This document shows positions 20,315 to 24,210 of a DNA stretch of 24,210 nt, one piece after another. Both the position numbers and the translations under genes were made by a program. Source of the stretch: Bacillota bacterium (GTDB lineage Bacteria; Bacillota; Clostridia; Clostridiales; Caloramatoraceae); NCBI GenBank assembly GCA_023415335.1, contig JAEZLD010000027.1:1-24210 (forward strand), read 5' to 3'. Every line of letters starts with the position of its first letter. The first letter of the stretch is position 1. A model generated the notes under the pieces. The model worked only from the letters and a program-made list of their open reading frames with translations. It ran no database searches and had not been told where the DNA came from.

Positions 20315-22951
20315 TTACTTAATCATTTCCCCAATGATATTGTATGCTGCATCAATTGCTTCCTGAGCCTTTGAAGGATCCTTTCCTCCTGCCTGTGCCA
20401 TATCAGGCCTTCCTCCACCGCCGCCTCCGGCAAGCTTTGCAATAGCCTTTACGATATTTCCTGCATGGGCACCTGATGCGACAGCATCCTTGCTAGCCAT
20501 TACTATGAATATAACCTTGTTATCCATTGTGCTACCAAGCACAATTACGCTCTTCCCAAGCTTATCCCTGAGCTTGTCACCAAGGTTTCTTAAGCCCTCA
20601 GCATCCAAATCCATAAGAGCTGATGCTACCTTTACTCCCTTTATATCCTTTACATTCTTAAGAATGTCATCAGCAGCACCTGCTGAAATGGCTGATTTCA
20701 TGGACTCTATTTCCTTTTCTTTTTCCTTCAGCTCATGGAGCAGGGACTCAGACCTTCTTACCAAGTCCTTCGTATTGGTCTTAAGCACTGCTGCTGCCTC
20801 ATCTAATGTGTTCTCCAAATCCTCCATGTAGGCAAGTGCACCTGTACCGGTTACAGCCTCAATCCTTCTTACTCCTGCTGCCACTCCACTTTCAGATATT
20901 ATCTTAAACAGTCCTATGGAGGAGGTGTTCTTAACATGTATTCCTCCGCAAAGCTCCATGCTGAAGTCTCCAGCCTTTACTACCCTGACAGTATTTCCAT
21001 ATTTTTCTCCAAACAGAGCCATAGCTCCCATTTTCCTTGCCTCATCTATAGAGGTTTCAACTGTTACAACCTCCATTGACTTCATAGCTTCATGGTTTAC
21101 AAGCCTTTCAACCTTTCTTATATCGTCCTTGGATATAGGCTCAAAATGTGTAAAGTCAAATCTGAGCTTCTCAGGGGTAACCAGTGAACCTGACTGCTCT
21201 ACATGGCTGCCCAGCACCTTCCTTAAGGCTGATTGAAGCAGATGGGTTGCAGTATGGTTTCTGGATATATCAGCCCTTCTTTCCTTATCTACAAGAGTCT
21301 GAACCTTATCTCCTGTACTTAAGGTTCCCTTTACAACCTTGCCTATATGGAGAAGCTTTCCGTTGGCGCTCTTCTTGCAGTCCTCAACCTGTATCTCTCC
21401 ATTTTTTCCTCTGAGGATTCCATGATCTCCTACCTGGCCTCCCATTTCAGCATAAAAGGAGGTGTTGTCAAGTATTACGGATACCTCTTCACCCTCGCTG
21501 CAACCTTCCACTACCTGGCCGTCCTTTACTATTACAAGAACGCTGCCTTCTGCTTCAGTGCCATCATAGCCCTTAAACTCTGTACTCACATCTCCGCCTA
21601 AGGTAGCATATACATCAATATCCCTACCCATGTAATTGGTTTCCTGACGGGCAGCTCTGGCTGTATTCCTCTGGATTTCCATTTCCTTCTTAAAGCCATC
21701 CATATCGAGATCCATATCATTCTCCTCAAGTATCTCCTGGGTAAGCTCTGTTGGAAAGCCATAGGTATCATAAAGCTTAAATGCCTTCTCGCCTGAAAGT
21801 ACCTTTTCTCCATTAGCCTTCATATCCTGAACAAAGCCATTCAGTATTCCTATGCCTTGGTCGATGGTCTCATCGAACCTTTCCTCTTCTATCTTTATTA
21901 CCTTCTTAATATAGTCCTTCTTCTCCAAAAGCTCAGGATATGCACCCTTGGAAATAGCTATAACCTCATCACACAGCTGATAAAGGAAGGCATCGTTTAT
22001 TCCAAGGAGCTTACCATGCCTTGCAGCCCTTCTTAAGAGCCTTCTTAATACATAGCCCCTTCCCTCATTGGATGGAAGTATTCCATCAGATACCATAAAG
22101 GTAACGCTTCTTATATGGTCTGTAATTATTCTTAATGAAACGTCCTTGGCTGCATTCTGGCCATATCTGCAGCCTGCAGCCTGGCATACCTTGTCTAATA
22201 TATGCTTCATTGTGTCTATTTCAAAAATAGTTCTTACACCCTGCATTACAGTAGCCAGCCTCTCAAGGCCCATTCCTGTGTCGATATTAGGATTGGCCAG
22301 CCTATTATAGGTACCACTTTCGTCCTTGTCAAACTGGGTAAATACAAGGTTCCATATTTCCACAACCCTGTCCTCGTCTCCAGCCTTTTCGAACTCCTCC
22401 ACTGTTCTTATTGGACCTTCTCCCCTGTCAAAGTGTATTTCTGAGCAGGGTCCGCAGGGTCCTAAGCCATGCTCCCAGAAGTTATCCTTCTTACCAAGCC
22501 TGAATATTCTTGCAGGATCAATGTCTGTGGTACTACACCATAAATCATAGGCCTCATCGTCATCCAGATATATGGTAGCAAAAAGCTTATCCTTAGGTAT
22601 TCCCAGAACCTCTGTTACAAACTCCCAGGCCCACGGAATGGCTTCCTTCTTAAAATAATCCCCGAAGGAGAAGTTGCCAAGCATCTCAAAGAATGTGGCA
22701 TGCCTTGAGGTTTTTCCTACGTTGTCTATGTCTCCTGTCCTTATACATTTCTGGCAGGTGGTCATCCTTTTGCTTGGAGGGGTCTCCTGCCCTGTAAAGT
22801 ATGCCTTAAGCGGAGCCATTCCTGCATTTATAAGCAGAAGGCTCTTGTCATTTTTAGGAACAAGCGGGAAGCTTGCTGCCCTTAGATGCTCCTTGCTTTC
22901 AAAAAAGGAAAGATATTTTTCCCTTAATTCATTTACTCCCATGAATTCCAT
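20315..22951 (-). CDS. alaS: alanyl-tRNA synthetase
   Basis: 878 residues, full length. It charges tRNA-Ala and removes mischarged Ser or Gly. The class II catalytic core covers about residues 1-250 (FFESKEHLRAASFPLVP, TTCQKCIRTGDIDNVG, NIDTGMGLERL). The tRNA-binding part follows to 460. The editing domain has HTATH (His566, His570) and CGGIH (Cys668, His672), so its zinc site is complete. The C-Ala domain ends with GGGGGGRPDMAQAGG. The frame extends to 22981, but the ATG at 22951 has GGAGG seven bases ahead and fits family N termini. Expression is controlled by the T-box leader upstream. Confidence 0.98.
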   Translation of the reverse strand: MEFMGVNELREKYLSFFESKEHLRAASFPLVPKNDKSLLLINAGMAPLKAYFTGQETPPSKRMTTCQKCIRTGDIDNVGKTSRHATFFEMLGNFSFGDYFKKEAIPWAWEFVTEVLGIPKDKLFATIYLDDDEAYDLWCSTTDIDPARIFRLGKKDNFWEHGLGPCGPCSEIHFDRGEGPIRTVEEFEKAGDEDRVVEIWNLVFTQFDKDESGTYNRLANPNIDTGMGLERLATVMQGVRTIFEIDTMKHILDKVCQAAGCRYGQNAAKDVSLRIITDHIRSVTFMVSDGILPSNEGRGYVLRRLLRRAARHGKLLGINDAFLYQLCDEVIAISKGAYPELLEKKDYIKKVIKIEEERFDETIDQGIGILNGFVQDMKANGEKVLSGEKAFKLYDTYGFPTELTQEILEENDMDLDMDGFKKEMEIQRNTARAARQETNYMGRDIDVYATLGGDVSTEFKGYDGTEAEGSVLVIVKDGQVVEGCSEGEEVSVILDNTSFYAEMGGQVGDHGILRGKNGEIQVEDCKKSANGKLLHIGKVVKGTLSTGDKVQTLVDKERRADISRNHTATHLLQSALRKVLGSHVEQSGSLVTPEKLRFDFTHFEPISKDDIRKVERLVNHEAMKSMEVVTVETSIDEARKMGAMALFGEKYGNTVRVVKAGDFSMELCGGIHVKNTSSIGLFKIISESGVAAGVRRIEAVTGTGALAYMEDLENTLDEAAAVLKTNTKDLVRRSESLLHELKEKEKEIESMKSAISAGAADDILKNVKDIKGVKVASALMDLDAEGLRNLGDKLRDKLGKSVIVLGSTMDNKVIFIVMASKDAVASGAHAGNIVKAIAKLAGGGGGGRPDMAQAGGKDPSKAQEAIDAAYNIIGEMIK

Positions 22952-22984
22952 GCTAAAACCTCCATTTATAAAATTTTTCAAAAA

Positions 22985-23208
22985 ATAAAAATCCCCATCC
23001 CAAAAGGGACGGAGAACATTTCCGCGGTACCACCCTGATTATCCAAAAGGATCGCCTCAAGTGCATTATAACGGATGCATCCGCGATGAACTACTACCAT
23101 TTCGCACATCGGACTCTGGAGCTGCTTCGATTGCTCTCCTTAAAGGCTCGCACCAGCCGCCTTCTCTCTGAAAAGTAATCACAATCTACTATTCCCCTTC
23201 AATGTCTT
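22985..23208 (-). promoter_or_regulatory. T-box riboswitch of alaS
   Basis: The leader carries the conserved T-box AGGGTGGTACCGCG (23023-23036, minus strand), which binds the acceptor end of uncharged tRNA; U in UGGUACC pairs with discriminator A of tRNA-Ala. A terminator follows, with arms at 22992-23001 and 23006-23015 and a tail TTTTTATTTTTT. Stem I lies near the 5' end, and its distal 3' side reads GAAGCAGCTCC, where GCA or GCT (both Ala) would be the specifier codon. When uncharged tRNA-Ala builds up, the antiterminator forms and alaS is transcribed. Confidence 0.93.
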
Positions 23209-23214
23209 TAGCAT

Positions 23215-23244
23215 ATTATACACACTATAAAGTTTATTTGTCAA
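23215..23244 (-). promoter_or_regulatory. promoter of the T-box-alaS transcript
   Basis: Minus strand perfect -35 TTGACA (23239-23244) and perfect -10 TATAAT (23215-23220), spacer 18. The start near 23208 gives a leader of about 255 bases. Confidence 0.85.
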
Positions 23245-23273
23245 CTTAAACCATAGGTTTTAATGTAAGTTAT

Positions 23274-23615
23274 TTATTCAACAAACATATCCCCTTTTAT
23301 ATCGGCTATATCATCAAAGGGGACCCTGGTATTTACTATTCTAAGTATCCTGCTTGATGTATTCATACCCGATACCATTCCCGTAACCTTCACATATTCT
23401 CCCTTTTGGAAGAATACCACAGTAACTATATCATTCAGCTGAAGCTGGTGAAGCTTCCAGTCCAGCTCATCCTTCAACTCCTCAGACAGGTCCATCTTAG
23501 GGACTATTATCCTCTCTCGCTCTCTTAGCACATCGCGGAGGCCTCTTAGGGCGTCAAAGGGCATAAACTGCTTGGCCCTGTCTGCCCTGTCCATCTTCAT
23601 TCTTCTACTGGCCAC
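23274..23615 (-). CDS. YolD-like protein
   Basis: 113 residues. The N terminus (RADRAKQFMPFDALRGLRDVL) is the YolD signature, followed by a beta-rich part (NDIVTVVFFQKGEYVKVTG, then ILRIVNTRVPFDDIADI). YolD-like proteins are found next to Y-family polymerases and are thought to act with them, by analogy with UmuD-UmuC; this is inferred. The start is a GTG, with AGGGGGA about eight bases upstream, and overlaps the last 11 bases of the polymerase gene, which points to translational coupling. No strong terminator follows; a weak TTAAACC/GGTTTTAA palindrome lies at 23246-23263. Confidence 0.88.
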   Translation of the reverse strand: MASRRMKMDRADRAKQFMPFDALRGLRDVLRERERIIVPKMDLSEELKDELDWKLHQLQLNDIVTVVFFQKGEYVKVTGMVSGMNTSSRILRIVNTRVPFDDIADIKGDMFVE

Positions 23616-24210
23616 TTTTATGTCCCCCTATCTGTCGGTTCCTTACTATAGCAGTCCCCTCCTCCTGAAGGTCCATACCTCTTATAATAGCATTATTTCC
23701 AAACTTTTTCTTCAGCTCCAGGGTTGCCTTCTGCAGCTTCCTATCCCTCTGCTCCTTTTCATGGTCTGTAAAAAAGTCGTACTGCTGGTAGGCCTCATCC
23801 ATTACATTGTTGAAGCTAAGGTTAACACGTCTTATGGTAAGCTTCCTGTCGGCAATGCGACTGTATAGCTCTGTTACATATGGCATAATGGTACTGATGG
23901 AGCTTGTACAACTACCTAAGGAAACTGAGCCCTTGCCGCTTTTGACGCCCAGCTCATTGGAATAGCCCAGATACATGGTAATGGAGCCAGTTACAAGATG
24001 CTTTTCTACCAAATCCAGACATAAGGCATCCGTCATCTCCTTTACAATCAGGAGGCACTCCTTATAATTATAATCCCTTGAAAGCACCTGACCGCTTGAT
24101 AAGGAGCTGGTTTTAGGCTCATATGCCTTTATATCCGTAATAGTGGTAGGCTCACGCCCCCAGGCATGGTCAATTAAAAGCTCCGCATCGATTCCAAACA
24201 TACGGTAGAG
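23605..24210 (-). CDS. Y-family DNA polymerase (UmuC/DinB-like), C-terminal part
   Basis: The last 201 residues of a protein whose 5' end lies outside the window; the frame is open through 24210. Visible is the end of the helix-hairpin region (LYRMFGIDAELLIDHAWGRE), then the little-finger domain with YEPKTSSLSSGQVLSRDY, LVEKHLVTGSITMYLGYSN, and RKLTIRRVNLSFNNV. The catalytic palm with its Asp residues is not in view, so activity cannot be judged. Such polymerases copy past damaged bases. It overlaps the yolD-like gene by 11 bases. UmuC-like versus DinB-like cannot be resolved from this end. Confidence 0.9.
   Translation of the reverse strand, partial: LYRMFGIDAELLIDHAWGREPTTITDIKAYEPKTSSLSSGQVLSRDYNYKECLLIVKEMTDALCLDLVEKHLVTGSITMYLGYSNELGVKSGKGSVSLGSCTSSISTIMPYVTELYSRIADRKLTIRRVNLSFNNVMDEAYQQYDFFTDHEKEQRDRKLQKATLELKKKFGNNAIIRGMDLQEEGTAIVRNRQIGGHKSGQ

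Overview
The window looks like a chromosomal stretch from a low-GC Gram-positive anaerobe of the class Clostridia. The evidence is the set of families present (IreB, RuvX, DUF1292, Fur and RNase J next to a T-box-controlled alaS; RNase HIII; YaaR; DUF896; DUF4349; DUF3267; YolD), strong AGGAGG-type ribosome binding sites, TTGACA/TATAAT promoters, and the use of TTG and GTG starts. There is no CRISPR array, insertion sequence, integrase or obvious prophage. Nearly every gene is on the minus strand; only a tRNA-Leu and one nucleoside phosphorylase are on the plus strand.

Left third (1-9720): a tRNA-Leu(CAA) with its own promoter and terminator; an S51-family peptidase; two small membrane proteins, one holin-like and one with a C-terminal zinc ribbon; deoD; a relQ-cls pair (small alarmone synthetase and cardiolipin synthase); and a compact, poorly characterised transcription unit read right to left: a TPR protein with a degenerate glycosyltransferase-like N terminus, a DUF4349 lipoprotein, a DUF3267 membrane zincin, a Cys-rich hypothetical protein, and a 24-codon small ORF just before a strong terminator. 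This cluster is the most novel part of the window.

Middle (9720-15600): an M18 aminopeptidase, a CorA-family protein lacking the canonical GMN motif, a DUF896 protein, a divergent MTAP/PNP-family phosphorylase, two tandem tRNA-Glu(CTC) genes, YaaR, RNase HIII, and a short stretch between two strong terminators that may encode a small RNA.

Right third (15600-24210): a conserved housekeeping run, in transcription order: Y-family polymerase (cut by the window edge), yolD-like, T-box-alaS, ireB, an aldo/keto reductase with two 4Fe-4S motifs, ruvX, DUF1292, fur and RNase J. Several genes have separate recognisable promoters and terminators, so this is a conserved neighbourhood more than one operon. 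The functions are tRNA charging, kinase signalling, metal sensing, DNA/RNA maintenance and RNA turnover.

Several starts are revised from the longest possible frame because the upstream extension reads through a terminator, a promoter or the Shine-Dalgarno itself. No clear undescribed defence or mobile system is visible; the unusual items are listed as findings with modest scores.
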